From: UMGS973 sp045599945
GTDB taxonomy: Bacteria > Bacillota > Clostridia > Peptostreptococcales > Anaerovoracaceae
Length of the DNA: 15,957 bases
Reading direction: 5' to 3'
Assembly (NCBI GenBank): GCA_045599945.1
Contig: JAZRWY010000005.1
Span: 1 to 15,957, forward strand
Translations under genes and position numbers: made by a program
The notes under the pieces: generated by a model
Told to the model about the DNA's origin: nothing
The model's database searches: none
The model's input: the letters and a program-made list of their open reading frames with translations, nothing else
Shown: positions 1-5,867 of the stretch, one piece after another
Layout of the letters: each line of letters opens with the position of its first letter
How positions within the stretch are numbered: the first letter of the stretch is position 1

Positions 1-17
1 GTGAACTACATCGGCAA

Positions 18-230
18 TTGAATTACCGAGCATCTGATTTGCGAGGCTCCGCCTCGTAGATTCAGTGGTGCGTCCATAACACCGCTACTGCTACCTTTTT
101 CAGGTTACACAGCTACTTTTAGTATTCTTGTACCCATAAGCCCGGCTACGGGCATTTCTTTTTCTATGCCGGCCACGGCAAAGTATTTTCTCATGATATT
201 GTATGCCCCTACTACATCTGCATTGATAAC
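18..230 (-). ncRNA. Candidate omega-RNA (reRNA) at the right end of the IS
   Basis: TnpB nucleases use an RNA made from the 3' end of tnpB plus the element's right end; the guide is the DNA just past the end. The minus-strand RNA here could form a 6-bp hairpin with a 3-base loop (arms 42-47 and 51-56) and a second stem around 64-87 (GGTG/CACC core flanked by AG/CT). The 5' limit is a guess and the transcript is inferred from family knowledge. Confidence 0.4.
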
Positions 231-1358
231 CTGTCGGTTTACCACATACAAGCCTCTCTGCTTTCTATTTGATTTCACAGCTTCATCTTTTGACACCTTA
301 CTTGTATATGGTGAACACTGACTTGTATAGCTTTCTTCCTGCTTTTCAAATCTTATGCCAGCCTTCTTCAACTTATATTCCAGCATACAATATATTTTTC
401 TATATGGCAGACCATGAAGTTTCTGATTGTTCTTCCTGCCTATGTCGTTTTCTTTTCGAATATTTCTGAGATCGCCTACAATAACTGTTCGCACATCATT
501 CCTGATACAGTACTCGATCAGGCTATGTGTGGTTTTATGAAGATAATCCCTTATACAGTCTCTTTTCTTTTGATAAAGTTCCTGCACATGTTTGGATGGC
601 TTAGGATATTCAACGCCTTTTCTTGCCTGTTGTTTTGCCCACTGGGATTGTACTCTGGCAATCTCTTTATCAAATTTTCTACATATGCTTAGATATTTAC
701 GCCCTATAATAAATGAACTTCCATCACTATCATAACAGGTCATAAGATTATGAAGTCCCATATCTATAGAAAGATAATGATCATTATTTGCCTGCAATTC
801 TGCATCAGCGATTTCATATACTGCAATCACTTCACACTTTCCATTCTCCGGAGGATATACATGAAGCTGCTTTATCTTTTCAATGTTCTTAAAAATCTCA
901 TTTTTAAGAAACAGATAGTTGTCATTGATCTGATATTTCTCCTTCAAATATCCTTTTAACTGTTTAGGAATGGACAGTCTGACCTCACTTCTTTCCGCAT
1001 CATGCTTCATCCCATTCTGCATATATGTGACTGCAATCCCCTTTTGCTTAAATCGAGGTGGTCTCGGATTTGCTATACCGCCTGTTTTCTGCAAAGCATA
1101 AAACGACTTCCAGGACTTATCTAACAGCTTACATACTTCTTGCGCTGTCTGCGATGGCAATGGTTTAAACCACATATTGTCTTTATGATGTGATTTCTGA
1201 TAATACCAGTCCGGATACTTTTCCAGTTCCATCTCCTTATAATGAATCCTTTCATAGTTGCATACATTCCAAAGCTTTGATGCTGCATAACATAGATGTC
1301 CTATAATATTTGATTCGTTTCCGCTCAGCTTTACGAACGTCTTATGTGATAACAGCAT
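105..1358 (-). CDS. tnpB: TnpB, IS605 OrfB-type RNA-guided nuclease, variant active site
   Basis: A 417-residue TnpB, full length for the family, with an RBS (GGAGG, 6 bases before ATG) directly after tnpA. TnpB is an omega-RNA-guided DNA endonuclease, the ancestor of Cas12; it helps retain the transposon and is not needed for transposition chemistry. Visible parts are an N-terminal wedge/REC-like region, RuvC-I with Asp199 (LSIDMGLHNL), RuvC-II around 292-306 (TVIVGDLRNIRKEND) and RuvC-III with Asp381 (NADVVGAYNI). Two departures from the textbook form: the usual RuvC-II Glu position reads Gly295-Asp296, so the acidic residue may be supplied by Asp296 or Glu303; and the CPxC zinc knuckle is replaced by TSQCSPY with no second Cys pair (RGLYVVNRQV). 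I recall a TnpB branch with these traits, so this is probably an active lineage variant and not decay. The reading frame is intact. Confidence 0.93.
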   Translation of the reverse strand: MLLSHKTFVKLSGNESNIIGHLCYAASKLWNVCNYERIHYKEMELEKYPDWYYQKSHHKDNMWFKPLPSQTAQEVCKLLDKSWKSFYALQKTGGIANPRPPRFKQKGIAVTYMQNGMKHDAERSEVRLSIPKQLKGYLKEKYQINDNYLFLKNEIFKNIEKIKQLHVYPPENGKCEVIAVYEIADAELQANNDHYLSIDMGLHNLMTCYDSDGSSFIIGRKYLSICRKFDKEIARVQSQWAKQQARKGVEYPKPSKHVQELYQKKRDCIRDYLHKTTHSLIEYCIRNDVRTVIVGDLRNIRKENDIGRKNNQKLHGLPYRKIYCMLEYKLKKAGIRFEKQEESYTSQCSPYTSKVSKDEAVKSNRKQRGLYVVNRQVINADVVGAYNIMRKYFAVAGIEKEMPVAGLMGTRILKVAV

Positions 1359-1372
1359 AGCATACCTCCGAT

Positions 1373-1726
1373 CTAATAAGATTTGCTCTGGTGCTCAATA
1401 TATCTTCGGATATTTTCTTCTGATACCGAGCCGATTGTTTCAACATAATACGAATGATTCCACAGCTGTCCCTTCCACAGTTTCCCTCTTATTTCTGGAA
1501 ACTGTTCAAAAAGCTTCCTTCCTGTGATTCCTTTCAAGTACTTAACAATATCAGTGACTGATAGCTTTGGTGGTGCTGATACAAAACAATGAACATGATC
1601 ACCTTCACCGGTCTCAAAAAGGTGTACTGTAAATCCTTTGTCCGCTGCGATATCCCGAACCAATTCTTTAAGATGCTCCTCAATTTCATGGTTTAGAATC
1701 ATCCTTCTGTACTTCACTGACCACAC
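1373..1726 (-). CDS. tnpA: TnpA, IS200/IS605 HUH transposase (start uncertain)
   Basis: Y1 HUH transposase that cuts and joins single-stranded element ends. The HUH pair is visible as DHVHCFVSAPP and the catalytic Tyr region as ENIRRYIEHQ near the C terminus. The first standard start is a GTG at 1724-1726, giving 117 residues, but this falls inside the conserved first beta strand. In-frame codons upstream read AYNINYHVVWSVKYRR, exactly what family members have there. That frame is open to a stop at 1796-1798 and contains no ATG, GTG or TTG. An ATA codon at 1766-1768, 7 bases after an AAGGA ribosome site (1776-1780), would give a normal 131-residue protein. Either a non-standard start is used, or the original ATG has mutated and the gene is weakly expressed. 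It ends 14 bases before tnpB. Confidence 0.88.
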   Translation of the reverse strand: MWSVKYRRMILNHEIEEHLKELVRDIAADKGFTVHLFETGEGDHVHCFVSAPPKLSVTDIVKYLKGITGRKLFEQFPEIRGKLWKGQLWNHSYYVETIGSVSEENIRRYIEHQSKSY

Positions 1727-1816
1727 TACATGGTAGTTGATATTATATGCACAAGTTCTTGAATGTATTAGATTTTCCTTTATACATATAGCATATCATA
1801 TCCACAGATATATATC

Positions 1817-1848
1817 AAGAAAAATCGAATATGTGTTCGTTTTTTCTT
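1817..1848. repeat. Inverted repeat in the IS left end
   Basis: Arms 1817-1829 and 1836-1848 (13 bases each, 12 matching) around a 6-base loop form a hairpin with A/T-rich outer and CGAA/TTCG inner parts. It lies between tnpA and the element tip. IS200/IS605 ends carry such hairpins for TnpA binding; it could also block incoming transcription. Confidence 0.6.
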
Positions 1849-1856
1849 ATAATAAT

Positions 1857-1925
1857 CGCCTATTTACATGCTGTATAATAGATGAACAAATCTGCCCTGA
1901 CCTGCTTTTCGCATGTTAATAGGCG
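1857..1925. repeat. Long-loop inverted repeat near the IS tip
   Basis: CGCCTATTTACATGC at 1857-1871 is mirrored by GCATGTTAATAGGCG at 1911-1925, with 14 of 15 bases complementary and a 39-base spacer. Its position suggests a structural part of the left end. Confidence 0.6.
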
Positions 1926-1929
1926 TGAC

Positions 1930-2037
1930 GATTTCATCTCGGCACTTGAAGAACCGAGGATTCCCGCTTGTTATCCTAAACTTCAAACCGCAGACCCGCA
2001 GCAAGGTTCTGCAATCCCGCGTCAATGCCAGCGGTGG
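1930..2037 (-). pseudogene. Relic tail and right end of a second TnpB element
   Basis: On the minus strand, bases 2035 down to 1976 read as an open stretch TAGIDAGLQNLAAGLRFEV followed by TAG, which looks like a TnpB C terminus. It is followed by a GC-rich segment with a CTCGG/CCGAG hairpin (1938-1942 and 1954-1958), as found in omega-RNA right ends. Base composition differs sharply from the AT-rich permease gene next to it. No matching tnpB body is present; the sequence upstream is the permease. It could instead be part of the adjacent IS left end. Recognition is from memory of similar ends, so confidence is moderate. Confidence 0.45.
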
Positions 2038-2780
2038 TATTTCTTTCTGTAATATATGCAGAAAAATAACGCTCCAAGAACGGTAACTGTCACGATATAC
2101 ATGAGGCTATGCAATCCGCTCTCATAAGAATTCTGAACTACGCCAAACGGTATGCCGTCCGTGTAGAAAAAACTATGCACAAAACTCTTTTGGTTCCATA
2201 ATATGCCCTGCGAAAATATCATGAACTGATCCAGATACTGTTCTCCAAAAAATACGGATAAGCAAACGGCCAGACTCAATCCTGCCTTCTTGACCAACAA
2301 AGCAATAAATGCTGCAATAAAACTCCACATGACCCACACAGCCATGGTGACTATAAAAAAAGTAATCACTTTCTGCGTATTCGTCATAAAACTGCCGACA
2401 AAGAGCCCTGCAGACAAATCTGCTCCAATGCCAGCCGCGCATAGCAAAACCAGGCAGATAGCATCCAGAAGCACAATTGCAATCAGCTTATCGGATACCA
2501 GCTGGAGAACGCTTTTGTTGCTCAATTTATACTCCGTCATATGGATTGTTTCGTCCATCGCTCCCACAAAGGCGCCAATAATCACTGGCTGAGAAACACC
2601 AAGCAAATGGGCAATTGTCAGGAGCGTATATGTGCAATATCCTCCTTCTATCGGAAATTTCATATCAAAAGCAACAAAGAACATATTATACAGCATGACC
2701 GCAAAGGATCCAACGCTGACCCAGAAAAACAAGCGATTGGACTTTATTGTCAGAAGTTCTCCTTTTACCCGCTTATTCAT
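2022..2780 (-). CDS. ABC-2 type permease, LanG/LanE-like (second permease)
   Basis: A 252-residue membrane protein with about six hydrophobic segments: roughly 17-37, 50-75, 95-117, 135-165, 168-185 and 225-245. This is the size and layout of the paired permeases in lantibiotic-immunity and bacitracin-type exporters. The ATG at 2778-2780 is chosen over a TTG one codon earlier; it overlaps the preceding gene by 8 bases (ATGAATAA), with GGAG about 10 bases upstream. It is probably the membrane partner of the ATPase at 3970-4881. The last five residues (YHRWH) and the stop lie in sequence that resembles a TnpB relic, so the native C terminus may have been replaced. No sequence motif reveals the substrate. 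Confidence 0.85.
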   Translation of the reverse strand: MNKRVKGELLTIKSNRLFFWVSVGSFAVMLYNMFFVAFDMKFPIEGGYCTYTLLTIAHLLGVSQPVIIGAFVGAMDETIHMTEYKLSNKSVLQLVSDKLIAIVLLDAICLVLLCAAGIGADLSAGLFVGSFMTNTQKVITFFIVTMAVWVMWSFIAAFIALLVKKAGLSLAVCLSVFFGEQYLDQFMIFSQGILWNQKSFVHSFFYTDGIPFGVVQNSYESGLHSLMYIVTVTVLGALFFCIYYRKKYHRWH

Positions 2781-3210
2781 CAATCACCATCTCCAGCGAG
2801 CCATTGCAATCTGCATGGAATGTGAACTCGATATAATATTTTCCGCCGCTAAACTTTTTATCAGAAAAAACATTTCCTTTTTCTCCAGCCTTAACGGTTA
2901 CCTCGTCTATCACTTTTTTCTTTCCATCTTTTATTGAAACATCCACCGCCTTTGAAAGACTATTATCTTTTACAGAAATACTGTGCTCCTTTTGTTCATC
3001 CAGACTTATCTCCTCGGTATATTTTTTTTCGTGTGCAATATTACAGTCCACCTGAATATCGTTTACATATTTTCTATCCTGATCAAAATATGTCATTACC
3101 GTATTATATTCATTTGCATTATCGTCTGTTATTTTTCCCGCGTTTACAAACGCAAGGAATGCACAAACTATCAAAAGTATTATTGTCATGACTAATAATT
3201 TCTTTTTCAT
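2773..3210 (-). CDS. Small membrane-anchored extracellular protein, unknown family
   Basis: A 145-residue protein. An upstream in-frame extension exists, but the ATG at 3208-3210 is preferred: it overlaps the permease stop as ATGA and has AGAGGAGG just upstream. Residues 1-24 form a basic-then-hydrophobic segment (KKKLL to FVNAG) acting as a signal peptide or N-terminal anchor. The Cys at 16 (LIVCA) is a poor lipobox, so a lipoprotein is unlikely. The rest is polar and beta-strand-like (HSISVKDNSLS, KYYIEFTFHAD) and suggests a small sandwich domain. Two extracellular Cys (56 and 134) could form a disulfide. It sits between the two permease genes with overlaps on both sides, so it is probably an accessory of the transporter, for example a surface capture or immunity subunit. 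I do not recognise the family. Confidence 0.8.
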   Translation of the reverse strand: MKKKLLVMTIILLIVCAFLAFVNAGKITDDNANEYNTVMTYFDQDRKYVNDIQVDCNIAHEKKYTEEISLDEQKEHSISVKDNSLSKAVDVSIKDGKKKVIDEVTVKAGEKGNVFSDKKFSGGKYYIEFTFHADCNGSLEMVIDE

Positions 3211-3986
3211 CCACTTATCCTCCTCTTTAACAACCCAATGCCTATGCTTGCTATCGCAAGAAACACGACAACCCATATTACAAGCCCATTGCCATTAGAA
3301 AAGCCGCCCGATAGTTCAAAAGAAAACTGCTTTAGCCCTTCTAATTGCTCTTTCATCGGATTCAGCATATTTGAGAAATACCAGTAACCATCCAGTTTTT
3401 CCCACACCCGATTGACAATTCCCGGAAAAACATTAGGAAAAAATTCAAGCGAAAAGGTAATGATTACAACAACAACAATGTCTTTAATGTATATTCCCAC
3501 AATCATACCAAGAATTATATTTCCCAACGTCATCATCCACACTAGCAAAGCTTGTGTGATAACTGGAAATTCTTCACCGGAAATCACACTATCACGAAAC
3601 ACCATGAGTATATCTGGTATCAGAATAATCAAAGCAATCATGGCTCCAGCTGCAGCAGCACCTACTGCTATTTTGGAAATCCATAGCTGCGTTTTATTAT
3701 AACTATAAAGAAAATACTCTTTCCGGTTGTCCACAAATTCCATGTGAACAGAAAGAAATCCATATAATATTCCCCAGATTTTTCTAAACAGCGTAAGGAA
3801 GAGAACCATGGAAAAAGCCTCTCCTTTCTGAATTGTATTTACGTCGTCCTGCCTAATGGCATCACCAGCCCAGAACACCTCCCATAAAAACAGAATCAGC
3901 GTCAAGCACAAAAAGGTAATGCTAAATACAACGATTGTCGAATTCTTCCTTTGCTTAAGAAACTCCGCCTTAATTACCTTGTACAT
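3207..3986 (-). CDS. ABC-2 type permease, LanE-like (first permease)
   Basis: A 259-residue integral membrane protein. It has a short cytoplasmic N terminus (MYKVIKAEFLKQRKNS, typical of ABC-2 permeases of the LanE/BcrB kind), then about six hydrophobic segments near 17-38, 58-80, 105-128, 145-170, 172-190 and 232-252, ending in LLKRRISG. Its start overlaps the ATPase gene by 17 bases, so the two are translationally coupled. It would pair with the 2022-2780 permease to form a heterodimeric channel driven by the ATPase. The family either expels antimicrobial peptides from the membrane or exports a product. The substrate is not deducible from sequence. Confidence 0.87.
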   Translation of the reverse strand: MYKVIKAEFLKQRKNSTIVVFSITFLCLTLILFLWEVFWAGDAIRQDDVNTIQKGEAFSMVLFLTLFRKIWGILYGFLSVHMEFVDNRKEYFLYSYNKTQLWISKIAVGAAAAGAMIALIILIPDILMVFRDSVISGEEFPVITQALLVWMMTLGNIILGMIVGIYIKDIVVVVIITFSLEFFPNVFPGIVNRVWEKLDGYWYFSNMLNPMKEQLEGLKQFSFELSGGFSNGNGLVIWVVVFLAIASIGIGLLKRRISG

Positions 3987-4881
3987 TTTGTCCTACACTT
4001 TCTAAAAAAATATCTTCTAAGCCATATTCCTTTTTGTCAACGTCCAACACTTCCAGGCCATCTCGCACCATTCTCTGGATAAGCGAGAAAAGATTCATTT
4101 CACAATTTATTGTTACAAATTGACCTTCGGCGTTTACCACCTGGCCTATTGAATTGAAATAATCCAGAAGGTGAGCATCTGCTTTCCTCTTCATAAGAAT
4201 CTCATATTTATTTCTGCTCCCTCTGTTCCACGCTTCATGTTTAATGATTTTTCCATCTTGTAAAATGCAATATTCATCTATCAGTTCTTCCATTAAATTC
4301 AGAGAATGACTGCAGACCAGAATGGTTATCCCCATTTTTTTCATTTCAAGCAGATATTGCTTTAGCCAGATAACGCCATTTACATCCATTCCATTCGTTG
4401 GTTCATCCAGAACTAGTATTTCAACCGGTTTTATCATTGTTGACATTGCAAACTGCAATCTTCTTTTCATCCCTAGTGACAATTCATCCGCAGTCTTTTT
4501 TCTTGCATGGAGAAGATTTACTTTTTCCAATATGTCTGTTATCGATTCCTTCGAAAGCTCAACTCCTGCACTTAAAGCAGCGACTTGCAGATTGTCTTGA
4601 ACACTTAAGTATCCATATAACGAAACATTTTCCGGCAAATAGCCAATGGACGGATGGTTGGATTTTGAAATATGCTCGCCATTGAAAAGAACTTCTCCGT
4701 CTGAAGCATTCAGAACACCAAGTATTATTTTAAACAGAGTGCTTTTTCCGGCTCCATTTTTTCCAAACACTCCAATAAAAGTTCCTCTTGCAACTTCTAG
4801 AGAAACTCCCTTTAGCACTACGCTCCTGCCATATGCTTTATGAACATCGTTAATTGCGATTGCCGGAACACTATCATTCAT
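3970..4881 (-). CDS. ABC transporter ATPase, LanF/BcrA-like with E-loop
   Basis: A 303-residue ATP-binding subunit. Walker A is GKNGAGKST (about 40-48), the signature is LSLGMKRRL (about 135-142), Walker B is ILVLDEP (155-161) and the H-loop is in VCSHS (His192). The Q-loop position reads YLPENV, so Glu84 replaces the usual Gln. This E-loop is known from lantibiotic-immunity ATPases (LanF) and relatives such as BcrA, and it argues for self-protection against a membrane-active peptide over general import. A C-terminal extension of about 85 residues after the ATPase core is typical of the BcrA group. The RBS AGGAAGG lies 6 bases before ATG. The gene follows a strong hairpin after the secreted-protein gene, so it is probably expressed by read-through at a lower level. 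Confidence 0.9.
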   Translation of the reverse strand: MNDSVPAIAINDVHKAYGRSVVLKGVSLEVARGTFIGVFGKNGAGKSTLFKIILGVLNASDGEVLFNGEHISKSNHPSIGYLPENVSLYGYLSVQDNLQVAALSAGVELSKESITDILEKVNLLHARKKTADELSLGMKRRLQFAMSTMIKPVEILVLDEPTNGMDVNGVIWLKQYLLEMKKMGITILVCSHSLNLMEELIDEYCILQDGKIIKHEAWNRGSRNKYEILMKRKADAHLLDYFNSIGQVVNAEGQFVTINCEMNLFSLIQRMVRDGLEVLDVDKKEYGLEDIFLESVGQNVQGN

Positions 4882-4907
4882 TTTATTCCTTCCTTATATA
4901 AAAATCA

Positions 4908-4945
4908 CTTCAATGCGCCGCCGTAGATACGGCAGCGCATTGAAG
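4908..4945 (-). terminator. Strong hairpin between secreted-protein gene and ABC genes
   Basis: Arms 4908-4918 and 4935-4945 (11 bp) plus inner arms 4920-4924 and 4929-4933 (5 bp) enclose a 4-base loop. The single mismatch (4919/4934) becomes a G-U pair only in minus-strand RNA, giving a continuous 17-bp stem. It is followed on that strand by TGATTTTTATA. It lies 13 bases past the secreted-gene stop and 27 before the ATPase start. No separate promoter is evident, so it probably works as a partial terminator that sets expression ratios. Confidence 0.85.
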
Positions 4946-4958
4946 ATCATAAACTAAA

Positions 4959-5345
4959 TTACGGTTTAACTGTCTTATTAATTTCTTTATCGTAGCTCTG
5001 AATCCCTATTTTAATCCACTGCGTATCAAGACCGTAGAAAAATGTAGAATTATTCCTTACTGTAGAGGACTTCGCTCCTTTTACCGCCCATTTTGCCTTT
5101 TTGTATGTACAGCTCCAGCCAGGATAATGGGTAGAATTGGCACATCTTGCATTTTTCCAGTTTGAAAGTGTCTTTCCGTTTGTATTGTAATCACCCTTTA
5201 CCCCTATGGTGAAAACCGGGATTCCACACCACGAATTATACGTTTTACTTGCAGATGCTGTTTTGGTTGCTGCACAGGCAGGAACCGCAAAGCATGTCAT
5301 GATCAGTGATAAGACCAGGACAAAAGTTATCATTTTTAGTTTCAT
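4959..5345 (-). CDS. Secreted cysteine- and aromatic-containing protein, unknown family
   Basis: A 128-residue protein with a clear signal peptide (MKLKMITFVLVLSLIM, probable cut after PACA at about residue 25). The mature part is about 103 residues, basic, rich in Trp/Tyr/Phe/Asn/Lys, with three Cys (40, 68 and 79) and probably beta-rich (VFTIGVKGDY, WIKIGIQSY). AAAGGAG lies 6 bases before ATG. It is the first gene of the cassette, has a long leader and its own strong terminator, and precedes an immunity-like ABC transporter. By context it could be a bacteriocin-like or signalling secreted protein. It is not a lantibiotic or double-glycine peptide, since it has a Sec signal and no modification genes are nearby. 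I see only loose resemblance to small beta-sandwich secreted proteins of Firmicutes, and its function is unknown. Confidence 0.85.
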   Translation of the reverse strand: MKLKMITFVLVLSLIMTCFAVPACAATKTASASKTYNSWCGIPVFTIGVKGDYNTNGKTLSNWKNARCANSTHYPGWSCTYKKAKWAVKGAKSSTVRNNSTFFYGLDTQWIKIGIQSYDKEINKTVKP

Positions 5346-5450
5346 TTTATTCTCCTTTCAGCTACTTTTTCTTTATACTCAGGCAAAACACCTGAACCCA
5401 TTTCTTTCACAGTGCAAAACGAACCATTTCATTCCTTAAATAATATGCAT

Positions 5451-5516
5451 CTAAGAATATTCAATAGCCTTCCTCTCGTCTGCACCTCGTTTTCTTTCCA
5501 GCAAAGTGTTAAACAC
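5451..5516 (-). CDS. Possible 21-residue leader ORF
   Basis: A perfect AAGGAGG (5520-5526) is followed 3 bases later by GTG and an open stretch ending in TAG: a short basic, helical-looking peptide with LLERKRGADERK. It lies inside the leader of the secreted-protein transcript, about 105 bases before that gene. The SD-to-start spacing is short, and the peptide may be chance. Confidence 0.3.
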   Translation of the reverse strand: MFNTLLERKRGADERKAIEYS

Positions 5517-5567
5517 GCACCTCCTTATTCCTCTGCTGCTTCACATCCTACAACTTTCTTGTCTAGA

Positions 5568-5596
5568 ATTATATCATTTTCCCATTCAACCTCGAA
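5568..5596 (-). promoter_or_regulatory. Probable promoter of the secreted-protein/ABC cassette
   Basis: An extended -10 (TGATATAAT on the minus strand, TATAAT at 5568-5573) has only a weak -35 (TTCGAG, 17 bases upstream). A weak -35 with upstream repeats fits an activator-dependent promoter. It implies a leader of roughly 215 bases. Confidence 0.5.
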
Positions 5597-5611
5597 GAAT
5601 AATGTATAAAA

Positions 5612-5629
5612 TTAAGAATATCTTAAGAT
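5612..5629. promoter_or_regulatory. Candidate response-regulator site (TCT-N8-TCT direct repeat)
   Basis: On the minus strand TCTTAA occurs twice with an 11-base period (5628-5623 and 5617-5612), giving TCT-N8-TCT. OmpR-family regulators bind such direct repeats; NisR of the nisin system uses TCT-N8-TCT. The same bases also contain the palindrome ATCTTAAGAT (5620-5629). It lies 38 bases upstream of the -10. Confidence 0.35.
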
Positions 5630-5644
5630 TAATTCGTCTAGAAC

Positions 5645-5684
5645 GTACAATTCATAGGTAATAGCATGTAAATATTGTACAATT
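5645..5684. repeat. GTACAATT direct repeat with 32-base period
   Basis: GTACAATT occurs at 5645-5652 and 5677-5684, three helical turns apart; the second copy is within the palindrome ATTGTACAAT (5674-5683). This is a candidate upstream operator in an otherwise gene-free AT-rich stretch. The rest of 5346-5867 shows no gene beyond the leader ORF at 5451-5516. Confidence 0.35.
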
Positions 5685-5818
5685 TTGCGGTTATGTAAAA
5701 CATCTATGTTTGAATAGTGTTTTGTAATTTTTACATTAAATTTTCATTTTTTCTTCTTTGTATAGTACTATTTTGTTATTAATTTCCATTTTTCATTTTG
5801 CATATTTATTCATTTCAG

Positions 5819-5859
5819 ACAAAAGAAAAACCCCACCGGAGCATTTCCGGCAGGGTTTT
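5819..5859 (-). terminator. Intrinsic terminator after the anti-sigma gene
   Basis: The stem has an outer 7 bp (5827-5833 with 5853-5859) and an inner 5 bp (5836-5840 with 5846-5850) separated by a 2x2 mismatch. On the minus strand it is followed by a T-rich tract (TTTTTCTTTT). It starts a few bases after the stop of the 5868-7091 gene. Confidence 0.9.
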
Positions 5860-5867
5860 CAGGTTGA

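Larger units (their letters stand above)
18..1945 (-). mobile_element. IS200/IS605-type insertion sequence (tnpA + tnpB)
   Basis: Single-strand (HUH) transposon with the two genes in tandem on the minus strand, tnpA first. Such elements have no terminal inverted repeats and make no target duplication; their ends are recognised as DNA hairpins, so boundaries are approximate. The right end (after tnpB) probably finishes near 18-21, where the minus strand reads TCAA, the end found in IS608-like elements. The left end (before tnpA) holds inverted repeats 1817-1848 and 1857-1925, so its tip should lie just beyond 1925. The exact cleavage sites are inferred, not seen. Confidence 0.8.

Noticed and set aside
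2773..3210. The anchored protein as a lipoprotein
   Set aside because: The Cys is preceded by LIV, with Val at -1 and no Gly/Ala/Ser, which is a poor lipobox.
4959..5345. Secreted protein as a lantibiotic or lactococcin 972 type bacteriocin
   Set aside because: It has a Sec signal, no leader motif or modification genes, and the lactococcin 972 motif pattern does not line up convincingly.
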